NCBI GenBank assembly: GCA_020637895.1
Contig: JACKJP010000011.1
Span: 1-39,756, forward strand
Source of the DNA: Rhodobiaceae bacterium
Lineage (GTDB): Bacteria; Pseudomonadota; Alphaproteobacteria; Rhizobiales; Tepidamorphaceae
Reading direction: 5' to 3'
DNA length: 39,756 bases
Each line of letters begins with the position of its first letter. Positions within the stretch are counted from its first letter, which is position 1. This document shows positions 7,291 to 14,882 of this stretch, in pieces. Under the pieces are notes generated by a model. It had not been told where the DNA came from. It worked only from the letters and a program-made list of their open reading frames with translations, and made no database searches. A program made the translations under genes and the position numbers.

Positions 7291-8701
7291 TGGCATCGTC
7301 CTCTCGAAGACTGCCGCCGCCGGGGCGCGGAAGCGGATCTGCATGCGAAACGATGCGGCGGACATTCGGCCAGTCGACGCGCAACGCGCGTTCCAGCGCA
7401 TCGAGACGGCCATGTGCCTCGCTGATCGTCATGTCGCGGGGCAGTCGGCAGTGAAAGGCGATGAAGAGCCCCGTTTCGAGGGTCCGTACCCTGAGGCGAT
7501 GAATGTCGCTGATCTTGCCGATGTCGGCAGCGTGTCTTTCCAGATCCGCCTGAATGCGGGCATGGGCTTCCTCATTGGCCGTGCTGCTGCCAATCGGTTC
7601 GGGGCGTGCGGGCTCAATGTGAATTTCGATTTCCGTATCGTCGCCGAGTTCTGCCTTCAGCGCCGCCTCCAGCCGCAGGGCCTCGTCATGGGCGCGTACG
7701 AGGTCCATCCTGCCATCGACTTCAAGATCCAGGGCGATTGCCGTATGTCCGGATAGTTCCTGGATTGTGACATGGTGGACCGGCAGGTGGGCTCTGGCAG
7801 CGGCAAGATGTACGCGCTCGAGGATGGTTTCGTCGTCGAGCGGTACCGGCCTCGGTTCCACCTGCATGGCCGCGCCCGGCAGGTCGTACTGTACCGTGGC
7901 GCGCACCGTGTCGACGATGCGGCCGATGCGCTCGGCCGGCAATGTGCGGGCGACATCTATGCCGACCTCGACGAAGTTGTCTGGTCCGACGCGGCGCATT
8001 CTGACCGCGCCGACGCGCAGGACGCCGGGCACGCTGTCGACATGGGCGGTTATGCGGTCAACGAGGCCGGCCGGTGCGGCATCGACAAGCTGGTCGAAGG
8101 TCCGCTTGCCGAGGCGCAGCGCGATGAAGGCGATGATCGCCGCGACGACGAGCGTTGCGATGGCGTCGGCATCGGCAAAACCGTAGGCCGCCGCCACAAG
8201 GCCGCCGATAACGGCAACGGAACTTCCGACGTCGGATGCGAAATGCAACGCGTTGCTGGCCAGTGCCGCGCTGGCAGTCTGCCGCGCCAGCCTGTGCAGG
8301 GCCCAGGCGCGCCAGCCATTGACGATCATCTCAACCGCCAGCACGGCATAGGCGACGAGGCTCTGGACCGGCACATGCGCATTGCTTCCGATGCGCGAAA
8401 ACGCTTCGACCGACACGCCCCCGGCCAGCAGAAGCAGCAGCGCCGTCTCACCCAGCGCGGCCAGATTCTCGAATTTTCCGTGGCCGTAGGTATGGATGTC
8501 GTCGGCGGGCTTGGCAGCCTGCCGCACGGCCAGCAAGGTCACGAAGCTCGCCAGAAAATCGGTCATCGAATGAAGGGCATCCGTAACGAGCGCCAGTGAG
8601 CCGATCCACCAGCCGGCCGCGAGCTTGGCCAGCGCGAGCAGAATGCTGGCGGCGAGCGAGAGCAGAACGGCCCTGGTCTTCTGGCTGTGAATGTCCGTCA
8701 T
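7283..8701 (-). CDS. Cation diffusion facilitator (CDF) with long C-terminal region
   Basis: This 472-residue proton-coupled divalent metal exporter has six membrane helices in the first 200 residues. The metal site is formed by His44 and Asp48 in helix 2 (HSMTD) and His153 and Asp157 in helix 5 (HFASD). The HD-HD set is typical of zinc-type CDFs. Most CDFs are about 300 residues with one cytoplasmic dimer domain. Here about 260 residues follow the membrane part and look like three successive ferredoxin-like domains: about 212-290, 295-375 and 385-460. AGGG seven bases before the ATG supports the start. It overlaps and precedes the VIT-like gene, forming a two-gene metal-efflux operon. Metal specificity is inferred only. 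Confidence 0.85.
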   Translation of the reverse strand: MTDIHSQKTRAVLLSLAASILLALAKLAAGWWIGSLALVTDALHSMTDFLASFVTLLAVRQAAKPADDIHTYGHGKFENLAALGETALLLLLAGGVSVEAFSRIGSNAHVPVQSLVAYAVLAVEMIVNGWRAWALHRLARQTASAALASNALHFASDVGSSVAVIGGLVAAAYGFADADAIATLVVAAIIAFIALRLGKRTFDQLVDAAPAGLVDRITAHVDSVPGVLRVGAVRMRRVGPDNFVEVGIDVARTLPAERIGRIVDTVRATVQYDLPGAAMQVEPRPVPLDDETILERVHLAAARAHLPVHHVTIQELSGHTAIALDLEVDGRMDLVRAHDEALRLEAALKAELGDDTEIEIHIEPARPEPIGSSTANEEAHARIQADLERHAADIGKISDIHRLRVRTLETGLFIAFHCRLPRDMTISEAHGRLDALERALRVDWPNVRRIVSHADPLPRPGGGSLREDDANG

Positions 8702-8762
8702 GTCGCAACCCTGATCCGGCGGAACAAACCCATGGCCCTTCGGGCCGCTGGATGCAAGCGCC

Positions 8763-9236
8763 TTACCAGATGACAGGCGGGCGCTGGATCATCAGCCAGA
8801 TAATGGCAAGAACGGAGAAGAAGGCGGGAAAGCCGAATACAAACCATCGTCTGTATAACGCGTGGTAGCGATCGGGGAGGGGGTCGCCGGACGCGGCGGC
8901 TTCAGCTGCAAGGCGCCGCATCTCGACCTGCATGGCAACGACCGGCAACCAGAAAAGCCCGGTGAGGACATAGAGCGCCATCGACAGGACGATCCAGTCA
9001 TCCGCGAGGTCATGTCCGAGATGGAGCGCAAGGGCGATACCCGTCGCCGGCTGGGCGACGACCGCCGTCGCGGTGAAGAGGAAATCGGCGATGACGACGA
9101 TACGGGCAACCGCTGCGATCGTGGCCGCATTGCGCGTTCTGTGCGCCATGACCATGAAGAAGGCGATGCCGGCGCCGGTGCCGAGCAACACCGTCGCGCC
9201 GATGATGTGGAGATATTTCAGCCAGAGATAGAGCAT
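8763..9236 (-). CDS. DUF2269-family integral membrane protein
   Basis: This 157-residue protein has four predicted membrane helices. It opens MLYLWLKYLHIIGATVLLG, with the early histidine in WLKYLHI that is typical of DUF2269 and of related small proteins suspected to be electron-transfer or copper-linked. It ends in a last helix followed by QRPPVIW. The family has no established function. No convincing ribosome binding site precedes the ATG. It is separated by about 60 bases from the CDF gene downstream and may be co-transcribed with it. Confidence 0.8.
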   Translation of the reverse strand: MLYLWLKYLHIIGATVLLGTGAGIAFFMVMAHRTRNAATIAAVARIVVIADFLFTATAVVAQPATGIALALHLGHDLADDWIVLSMALYVLTGLFWLPVVAMQVEMRRLAAEAAASGDPLPDRYHALYRRWFVFGFPAFFSVLAIIWLMIQRPPVIW

Positions 9237-9279
9237 CGGCGCATGTTGCCCGCTCGAAGGCCTTTAGGAAGCGCTGGCA

Positions 9280-9726
9280 TCATTCAGAAGCCAGCTTCGG
9301 GCCGGTCGCCAGGCAATGCTTCCAAATGCCAGCCACCTCATCCACGTTCGGTCGACCCTGTGCGTCAACAACTTGAAAGACCGTGCGCTCAAACATCTCG
9401 ATCAAATCCCGGGCTCCCAAATGTCCAACCAGCCGGCCTTCGAAAGTCCATTCCCATAGCCAGCCGGCATTCTTCCGGCTTTCACGGGCATCGACCCAAA
9501 TCCAGCGATCCGGCCATGCGTGGAGGCTTTGTCTGATTCCGCATCCGGTGATGCGCTGCAACAGCTCCAGTTCAAGGCGCTCGATTCTCTCGCCATCAGG
9601 CCTGACTTCATAGACCTTGTCGCATGTTATGACGCTAAAGCCCTGCGCCTTGAGCGCCTTGCGACGCTTATTAATGGAGAATGCCAGTTCGTTGAGAAAG
9701 GCATTTTGAAAAGTGGGGATTAAAAT
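9280..9726 (-). CDS. Hypothetical protein, no standard start codon for the full frame
   Basis: The minus-strand frame ending at 9280 is open back to 9744 (in-frame stop at 9745-9747). It reads as a plausible protein throughout, for example IPTFQNAFLNELAFSINKRR, then KALKAQGFSVITCDKVYEVR, then WIWVDARESRKNAGWLWEW. There is no ATG, GTG or TTG between the upstream stop and the TTG at 9561, which would give only 93 residues and cut into coding-looking sequence. An ATT at 9726, preceded by GAGG, is a possible rare start. A degraded gene or a sequencing error upstream would also explain this. I do not recognise the family. Confidence 0.45.
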   Translation of the reverse strand: MLIPTFQNAFLNELAFSINKRRKALKAQGFSVITCDKVYEVRPDGERIERLELELLQRITGCGIRQSLHAWPDRWIWVDARESRKNAGWLWEWTFEGRLVGHLGARDLIEMFERTVFQVVDAQGRPNVDEVAGIWKHCLATGPKLASE

Positions 9727-9798
9727 GTCCTCGTCCTGTGTTGGTTACGCAGCAGGCTGCGCCGATCAACAATGGAATTCAGGCCACGCTGAAATGCC

Positions 9799-11040
9799 CT
9801 AGACCCGTTCGGAGGCTTCCTGCAGGGCGCGGATGCGTTCTGCCAGCGTTGCCGGGCCGCGAACCGCGCCATTGCCATTGCCATTGGCGGCCGCCGCTTC
9901 CTTGTCGCTGGAAATTGCATCATCAATCATGCGATTGATGTCGCCGCTTTCGTCGAGCGTCGCCGCAAGCCGGCCAACCTCGGCGGCAAGATCGTTGAGC
10001 CTTTCGCGCAGCAGCGCGCCTTCGACGCGCTCCTTGTGCCATTCGCTTTCGCTCTCGTCGCGTTCGCGTTCAGCGGCGGCGGTCTGTGCCAGCAGGTCGC
10101 TGCGCGCCCGCTCAAGCTCTTTTTCGCGTTCGCCGAGCTCCTTCTCGCGCCGCGCGATCGCATCGCCGAGCTTGTGCTCATTCTTTTCTGCCTCGCCCGC
10201 GGCAGCGCGCATCTTCACGATTGTCGCCTCGGCGCCCTTGAGTGCCTTCTCGCTATCCTTCACACCGACGCGCGCGGCGTTCAGTTCACGCTTGAGTTCG
10301 ACGATCTCGTCGCGGCGGATCTGGATCTGCTGTTCCAGCCGCTCATTGATCTCGCCCAGACGTTTGGTTTCGCGCACGAGCTTTTCGTTAGAGCTAACGG
10401 TCTCACCCTGCGATCTGTCCAGTTCCTTGATCCGTGCTTCCAGCGAAGATATTTCCGCATCGCGCCGGGTCATATGGCGATCGCCCGTGCTGAGCTTGTC
10501 CTCAAGGTTCTGCAAGCGCGTCTTCAGCGCGACATTCTCAACCTTGCGGCTGTCGGCCGTCGTCGAAATTTCATCGATACGGGCTTCCAGCGACCGGTGC
10601 TTTTCAGCCGCCTCGGCGAGAAGCCTGTCCTTCTTTGTCAGTTCGGTCTGCTGTTCGCGTATCTGCCGTTCCGCGCCGGCGAGTGTCGATTCCAGCCGCT
10701 CGATCCGCTTGGAGAGATCGGCGCCGATATCGCGCTGCGCGCCCAGTTCGGTGCGCATGCGGTCGAGGACGGCATCCTTGCGGCCAATCTCGACAAGGCG
10801 CTGTGCCGCCTTCTGTTTGAGATCTTCCAGGCTCAGTTCGAGTTTGCGCGCAGACATGGCGAACTCCGCGCGCATCTGGTCCTTGTCGGCCTGAATGTCC
10901 GCCATCTTGATAGGCGTGGTGTTCTCGATCCTGCGGCGTGTCAGCCGCTCGGCCCTGCGCCACATTGACGGCGCGATCAGAACGCTCAGAAGCCCCGCGA
11001 CCAGGAAACCCAAGGCGAACAACATGATCGACTGGATCAT
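9799..11040 (-). CDS. Membrane-anchored coiled-coil protein
   Basis: This 413-residue protein has a single N-terminal membrane helix (residues about 4-24), a basic flank (RRAERLTRRR), and then about 300 residues of almost unbroken heptad-like sequence rich in Glu, Lys, Arg, Leu and Ala that should form a long coiled coil. The tail is flexible and rich in Ala, Asn and Gly (ANGNGNG), with a short conserved-looking helix (LAERIRALQEASERV) at the end. GGAGAG eight bases before the ATG supports the start. Similar proteins appear in Rhizobiales without assigned function. The architecture suggests a cytoplasmic scaffold hung from the inner membrane, possibly in division or cell shape; that is inference. 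Confidence 0.75.
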   Translation of the reverse strand: MIQSIMLFALGFLVAGLLSVLIAPSMWRRAERLTRRRIENTTPIKMADIQADKDQMRAEFAMSARKLELSLEDLKQKAAQRLVEIGRKDAVLDRMRTELGAQRDIGADLSKRIERLESTLAGAERQIREQQTELTKKDRLLAEAAEKHRSLEARIDEISTTADSRKVENVALKTRLQNLEDKLSTGDRHMTRRDAEISSLEARIKELDRSQGETVSSNEKLVRETKRLGEINERLEQQIQIRRDEIVELKRELNAARVGVKDSEKALKGAEATIVKMRAAAGEAEKNEHKLGDAIARREKELGEREKELERARSDLLAQTAAAERERDESESEWHKERVEGALLRERLNDLAAEVGRLAATLDESGDINRMIDDAISSDKEAAAANGNGNGAVRGPATLAERIRALQEASERV

Positions 11041-11200
11041 GACGATAGCTCTCCAACTGCGGGCCGGGTGAAACGCCTTGACCGATCCGCCCCTAAAACA
11101 ACCGGTTCCGACCCTAAGCGACCATCATGACACGGCGGTGGCCGCCGCGCCATATATACGCTTGCTTAACCTTAAGAAACGTGTGGCCGCCGGCGATGGT

Positions 11201-11803
11201 TCAGAAGGGGTTCCAGGTCGGGCGGTCGGAGAATTTCAGGTAGCCGATATTGGCACCGAGACGGGCACCGACGCCCGAGCGGATCGGCGCAACGATGACA
11301 TTGTTGCCGCCAAGGAAAGAGACGCCCACGCCAGCCACGAGATAGGCCGAGCCGTCAATGCCGGCAAAGCGCGTGTACATTGCCTGTACCGCCGGCAGAT
11401 CATAGACGAGCATCATCACCTTCGCGCCTTCGGCGCCGAAGTCGACGCCGATCGAAGGCCCTTGCCAGAAGATGTGGTGGGTGCCGGCGTTCTTGGTGTA
11501 GAGCGTGCCCTCACCGTAGCGTAGCCCGGCAACGAAAGCGCCGCTGCCTTCCTCGCCGAGGATATAGCCGTTCGGCCTTCCCTGCCGTTGGAACGCCCAT
11601 TCCACGGCACCGGCGAGACCCTTTGAAACGGCGCCGAAAAACTGGTGGCCGGCCTGCAGGATCTCGTTTGAGGAATAGCCGGTGTCGACACCCGGTTGCG
11701 GCTGGCCCTGCGCCAGAACGGAGGTTGCGATCGATGCAGGGAGTGCCGAAGCCGCTGTCGTTGTCGCGATCGCCTTCACGATCTCGCGCCGGGTGCGCTG
11801 CAT
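11201..11803 (-). CDS. eipA: EipA-like periplasmic protein (DUF1134)
   Basis: This 200-residue exported protein resembles DUF1134, whose Brucella member EipA is an envelope-integrity factor controlled by CtrA. The N-terminus carries a twin-arginine-type signal (TRREIVKA, then a hydrophobic stretch, cleavage near SVLA). The mature domain contains GYILGEEGSGAFVAGLRYG and GVGARLGANIGYLKF. ATG 11803 is preferred over 11824 because GGAGG lies seven bases upstream. One GANTC methylation site (11905-11909) and a TTAACCAG half-site on the minus strand near 11943-11949 lie in the divergent promoter region; a link to CtrA is possible but the match is weak. Family assignment is from sequence memory. Confidence 0.7.
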   Translation of the reverse strand: MQRTRREIVKAIATTTAASALPASIATSVLAQGQPQPGVDTGYSSNEILQAGHQFFGAVSKGLAGAVEWAFQRQGRPNGYILGEEGSGAFVAGLRYGEGTLYTKNAGTHHIFWQGPSIGVDFGAEGAKVMMLVYDLPAVQAMYTRFAGIDGSAYLVAGVGVSFLGGNNVIVAPIRSGVGARLGANIGYLKFSDRPTWNPF

Positions 11804-11977
11804 TGGATGTCCTCCGTCCGTCAATTCGTCCGCGCCGGCAGAACCTGTCGGCCCGTTTTGCGACGAACCGGCGCTTTGGCGCTTTGTTTACGCAAGTCAT
11901 GGCAGAATCATGTCCGCGCACGCTGTGAGTATGGCAAAGAACTGGTTAAGAAAATGTCGCTGAAGCAAGGGACGCAG

Positions 11978-12466
11978 ATGTGGACGAGGACGATCGTGGC
12001 CGCACTTGCCGTCGCGCTTGCTCAGGTGTCTGGCGCGCGCGCTCAAGAGAGCGCCGAGGCGAAGGAAACGCAGGCGCTATCCTTCTATGCCGACCCTACG
12101 AGCGGCTATGCGATCTTCGGCTTCGATCCGGTAAGCTATTTTCTCGAAGCGCGCGGCAGACTGGGCCGCACCGGGTTGGAAACGACCTACGGCGGCGCTT
12201 ACTGGCGTTTTGCCAATGAAGGCAATCTTGCCGCTTTCAACGAGAATCCGGCCGTGTTCGCCCCGGCCTTCGGTGGATACGGCGTCGTTGCGATGTCGCG
12301 CGGCGTCGCCAGTGCCGGCAATCCGGAACTCTTCGCGATCTTCGAGGGCAAGCTCTATTTCTTCATTACGGAAGGCAACCGCCAGGTCTTCCTTCGCGAT
12401 CCGCACGGGGTCATCGCCGAGGCTGCAAGGCAGTGGCTGAGCGTGCAGGCAACCGTCCTGCGATAG
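11978..12466 (+). CDS. Secreted YHS-domain protein
   Basis: This 162-residue protein has a Sec signal peptide (MWTRTIVAALAVALA, cleavage after ARA). A YHS-type domain follows, with FGFDPVSYF, then a Trp-Arg-Phe strand (AYWRFANEGN) and FAPAFGGYGVVAMSRG. YHS domains are small and often found in metal or copper-related proteins. The cysteine usual in some family members is absent. The ATG at 11978 is chosen because AAGGGA ends five bases upstream; an ATG at 11954 lacks a good ribosome site and would bury the signal peptide. It is divergent from the EipA-like gene. Confidence 0.7.
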   Translation: MWTRTIVAALAVALAQVSGARAQESAEAKETQALSFYADPTSGYAIFGFDPVSYFLEARGRLGRTGLETTYGGAYWRFANEGNLAAFNENPAVFAPAFGGYGVVAMSRGVASAGNPELFAIFEGKLYFFITEGNRQVFLRDPHGVIAEAARQWLSVQATVLR

Positions 12467-12566
12467 CCGCAGGTTCCTATTACCCAGCGCCAATCATCTT
12501 GCGTCTGGCGCAAAACGAACCCAATCTCCAGGCATCGGATATTCTTTCCGGATCTGGGGGCTTGCG

Positions 12567-13067
12567 ATGTTGAAATGCCTGGTAGCAGCACTGCTGCTGG
12601 TCGGCGCCGCCAGCGCGGCCCGCGCCGAAGATGCGCGCGTCGATCGCATCGATATCGTCGATACGGGGATCTACACGGTCGTGGCGGGCGCCGAAACGGC
12701 GAACAAGGATGCGCCGACCGGCGTCATCAAGTCCCCTGACAGCTTCAATCTGACAGAAAGGACGACGACGATCGCTGGACGCGTCGGGCTGGAATTCGGT
12801 CTGCGCTATGTGGCAGTCGGGGCGCCTGAAGGCGTGGAAGTGCCGCTCGACATCGTCCTGACTTTTCCGCCTGAGGGGCTCCCCGATCCGACGGAAAAGA
12901 CACCCATCCACAAGACGGAGTTTTCGCGTACCAAGAAGATCGGCGAGACGGTTTATCTCGGTTATGGTTTTGAAAACAATTGGGAAATCGTTCCAGGGAC
13001 GTGGACGTTCGAGATTTTTCACAAGGGGCAGAAGCTGGCCGAGCAGCGTTTCACCGTCACCAGGTGA
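12567..13067 (+). CDS. Secreted DUF3859-family protein
   Basis: This 166-residue protein has a Sec signal peptide (first 20 residues, cleavage after ARA). Its beta-rich domain resembles DUF3859: an early VDTGIYTVV strand, a central PLDIVLTFPPEGLPDP, and a C-terminal WEIVPGTWTFEIFHKGQKLAEQRF that looks like an immunoglobulin-like edge. The function of the family is unknown to me. It follows the YHS gene by 100 bases and may share its message. It converges on cysQ with 24 bases between the stop codons and no evident terminator. Confidence 0.65.
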   Translation: MLKCLVAALLLVGAASAARAEDARVDRIDIVDTGIYTVVAGAETANKDAPTGVIKSPDSFNLTERTTTIAGRVGLEFGLRYVAVGAPEGVEVPLDIVLTFPPEGLPDPTEKTPIHKTEFSRTKKIGETVYLGYGFENNWEIVPGTWTFEIFHKGQKLAEQRFTVTR

Positions 13068-13091
13068 CGATATCGGCTTCGACCGGACCTG

Positions 13092-13883
13092 CTAGCGGCC
13101 CCTTGCGATGAATCCGCCGTTCTTATAGCCGGCCGACGCCTTTCCGTAGACGAAGGGCCTGTTTTCCAGATCGGTAACCGAACCCCCGGCTGCGCGCAGC
13201 ACCGCGTGTCCTGCCGCCGTATCCCATTCCATCGTCGGTCCAAAGCGCGGGTAGATGTCAGCGTCGCCCTCGGCAACGAGACAGAACTTCAGTGACGAAC
13301 CGATGCCGACGACGTCGGTAATTCCGCGCTCGGCCAGAAAGGCATTCGTCTGCTCGTCGCGATGGCTGATGCTGGCGACGGCGCGCGGCGGCCGGGCGGC
13401 GGCACGGGCCGAGATCGGACGCCGGTTCCCCGATAGCTGGCCGCCCACAAGATCCGTGCGCCAGGCGCCTTCGCCCTTCGCGCCGGCGTACAGAGAGCCC
13501 CTGGCAGGCGCGAGGACGACACCCAGAAGCGGTTCGCCGTCTTCGACGAGAGCGATGTTGACGGTAAATCCGTCGTCGCCCCGGATGAATTCCTTCGTCC
13601 CGTCCAGCGGATCGACGAGGAAAAACCGCTTCCCGGCAGCTGGCAGATTGCCCGCCGAGGCGGCCTCCTCGGCGATGACGGGAATTTCGGGCCAGACTTC
13701 GGCAAGGCTTTTCAAAATCAGCTCTTCCGCAGCCTGATCGGCTTCCGTTACCGGGCTTGCGTCAGCCTTGATGCCGGCCCGCACGCCGCGTTCGCGAACG
13801 GCGAGAATCTCCTGGCCGGCAGAGACGGCGATATCGGCGAGCCGGTCCAGCATGGCGCCTGTTGTGAGGGGAGCCATATTCAT
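13092..13883 (-). CDS. cysQ: 3'(2'),5'-bisphosphate nucleotidase CysQ
   Basis: This 263-residue member of the lithium-sensitive inositol-monophosphatase superfamily hydrolyses 3'-phosphoadenosine 5'-phosphate, the by-product of sulfate assimilation. The metal-binding motifs are present: TEADQAAEE (47-55), AEEA with Glu72-73, DPLDGTKEF (91-99), and WDTAAGHAVLRAAGG near the C-terminus. Three in-frame ATGs (13901, 13883, 13877) compete; 13883 has GGAAAG about ten bases upstream. CysQ is favoured over SuhB because of the wording around DPLDGTKEFI. No other cys genes are nearby. It is divergent from chpT. Confidence 0.87.
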   Translation of the reverse strand: MNMAPLTTGAMLDRLADIAVSAGQEILAVRERGVRAGIKADASPVTEADQAAEELILKSLAEVWPEIPVIAEEAASAGNLPAAGKRFFLVDPLDGTKEFIRGDDGFTVNIALVEDGEPLLGVVLAPARGSLYAGAKGEGAWRTDLVGGQLSGNRRPISARAAARPPRAVASISHRDEQTNAFLAERGITDVVGIGSSLKFCLVAEGDADIYPRFGPTMEWDTAAGHAVLRAAGGSVTDLENRPFVYGKASAGYKNGGFIARGR

Positions 13884-14055
13884 TGGCTTTGATCTTTCCA
13901 TCGGCTCGACGTGAACGGGGGTGCCTTGTGTGCCGCGCGCCAACCTGACGACAGCTTCGTCTGCTTGGCACGCCCGTGAAGTTTCGTGTATCAGGTCTAG
14001 AAGATTCGCCCAAGACAGACACGACCGATTCGCCTTTTGGGGAGCTCCTTCCGTC

Positions 14056-14694
14056 ATGAATGAAGATCGTCGACCGGACGCGCTGGAGCTGGCAGCGCTG
14101 CTGTGCAGCAAGGTTTGCCACGATGTCATATCGCCGGTAGGCGCGATCAATAACGGGATCGAGGTGCTTGAGGACGAAAAGAGCGCCGACATGCGCGAGT
14201 TCGCGCTTGAACTGATCGCGAAAAGCGCGCGGCAGGCCTCCGCCAAGCTGCAGTTCGCGCGCATCGCCTTCGGTGCCGCCAGTTCCGCCGGCGCGCAGAT
14301 CGACCTGACCGACGCCGCGCAGGTATTGCGCGGTTTCATCGAGTCCGAGGGCAAGGTCAGCCTCGATTTCAAACCCGCGCCGGCGCTGATGGACAAGAGC
14401 GCGGTCAAGCTTCTGTTCAATCTTGCCATGATTGCGATGAATGCGATCCCGCGCGGCGGCAAGATGTCGATCGATGCCGATCCGGCAAGCAACGCGATCG
14501 CAATCAAGAGCGAAGGGCTGAATGCGCGCATTGCGGCCGGTGTTGCCGAGATCGCATCGGGCGATGTCGGCGAACATGGCGTCGATGCCCATTCCATCCA
14601 GCCCTATTACACTTCGCTCCTTGCAGAGGAACTCGGTCTCAAGGTGACGTTCTCCAGCGAGGGCGAAGTCATCAAGGTCTCCGCGGCCAGCTAG
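14056..14694 (+). CDS. chpT: Histidine phosphotransferase ChpT
   Basis: This 212-residue protein relays phosphate from the hybrid kinase CckA to CtrA and CpdR. The N-terminal dimerisation helix contains the signature LLCSKVCHDVISPVGAINNG, with His22 as the phospho-accepting residue. A degenerate ATPase-like domain follows (about 90-200, with LLFNLAMIAMNAIPRGG), as in the known ChpT fold, which does not bind ATP. Its length fits. ctrA lies 6 kb downstream on the other strand, while cckA and cpdR are not in the window. The chemotaxis operon begins 188 bases after its stop. Confidence 0.9.
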   Translation: MNEDRRPDALELAALLCSKVCHDVISPVGAINNGIEVLEDEKSADMREFALELIAKSARQASAKLQFARIAFGAASSAGAQIDLTDAAQVLRGFIESEGKVSLDFKPAPALMDKSAVKLLFNLAMIAMNAIPRGGKMSIDADPASNAIAIKSEGLNARIAAGVAEIASGDVGEHGVDAHSIQPYYTSLLAEELGLKVTFSSEGEVIKVSAAS

Positions 14695-14788
14695 ACCGGA
14701 TCGTTTTATCGCACGCCAGCAGCCTCCCGCCGGCCGAAATGCAGCCGGTCGCGGCTTCCATGCGTATGTTTACCGATACGTGAATCAG

Positions 14789-14804
14789 TTCAGCCTAAAT
14801 TAAC
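14789..14804 (+). promoter_or_regulatory. CtrA-type box upstream of cheA
   Basis: TTCA-GCCTAAA-TTAAC matches the CtrA consensus TTAA-N7-TTAAC at eight of nine fixed positions and lies 78 bases before the cheA start. A GAATC (GANTC) site at 14782-14786 is almost adjacent. The call was made by eye. Confidence 0.45.
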
Positions 14805-14882
14805 CGCTCTCCGGCACCATCCATCGAATATTGCGGCCGTCATGGTCGGCTATCGATTTTATGAGCGCTGGGGACCTAATTC

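Noticed and set aside
9833..10968. Ser/Arg-rich and Leu/Phe-rich plus-strand frames of 353 and 310 codons
   Set aside because: They mirror the coiled-coil gene on the minus strand; the repetitive composition is the complement of Glu/Lys/Arg codons.
13900..14050. Sigma-54 promoter near TTGGCACG at about 13966
   Set aside because: The GG element is present but the GC element at the required spacing is missing (TGAA instead of TTGC).
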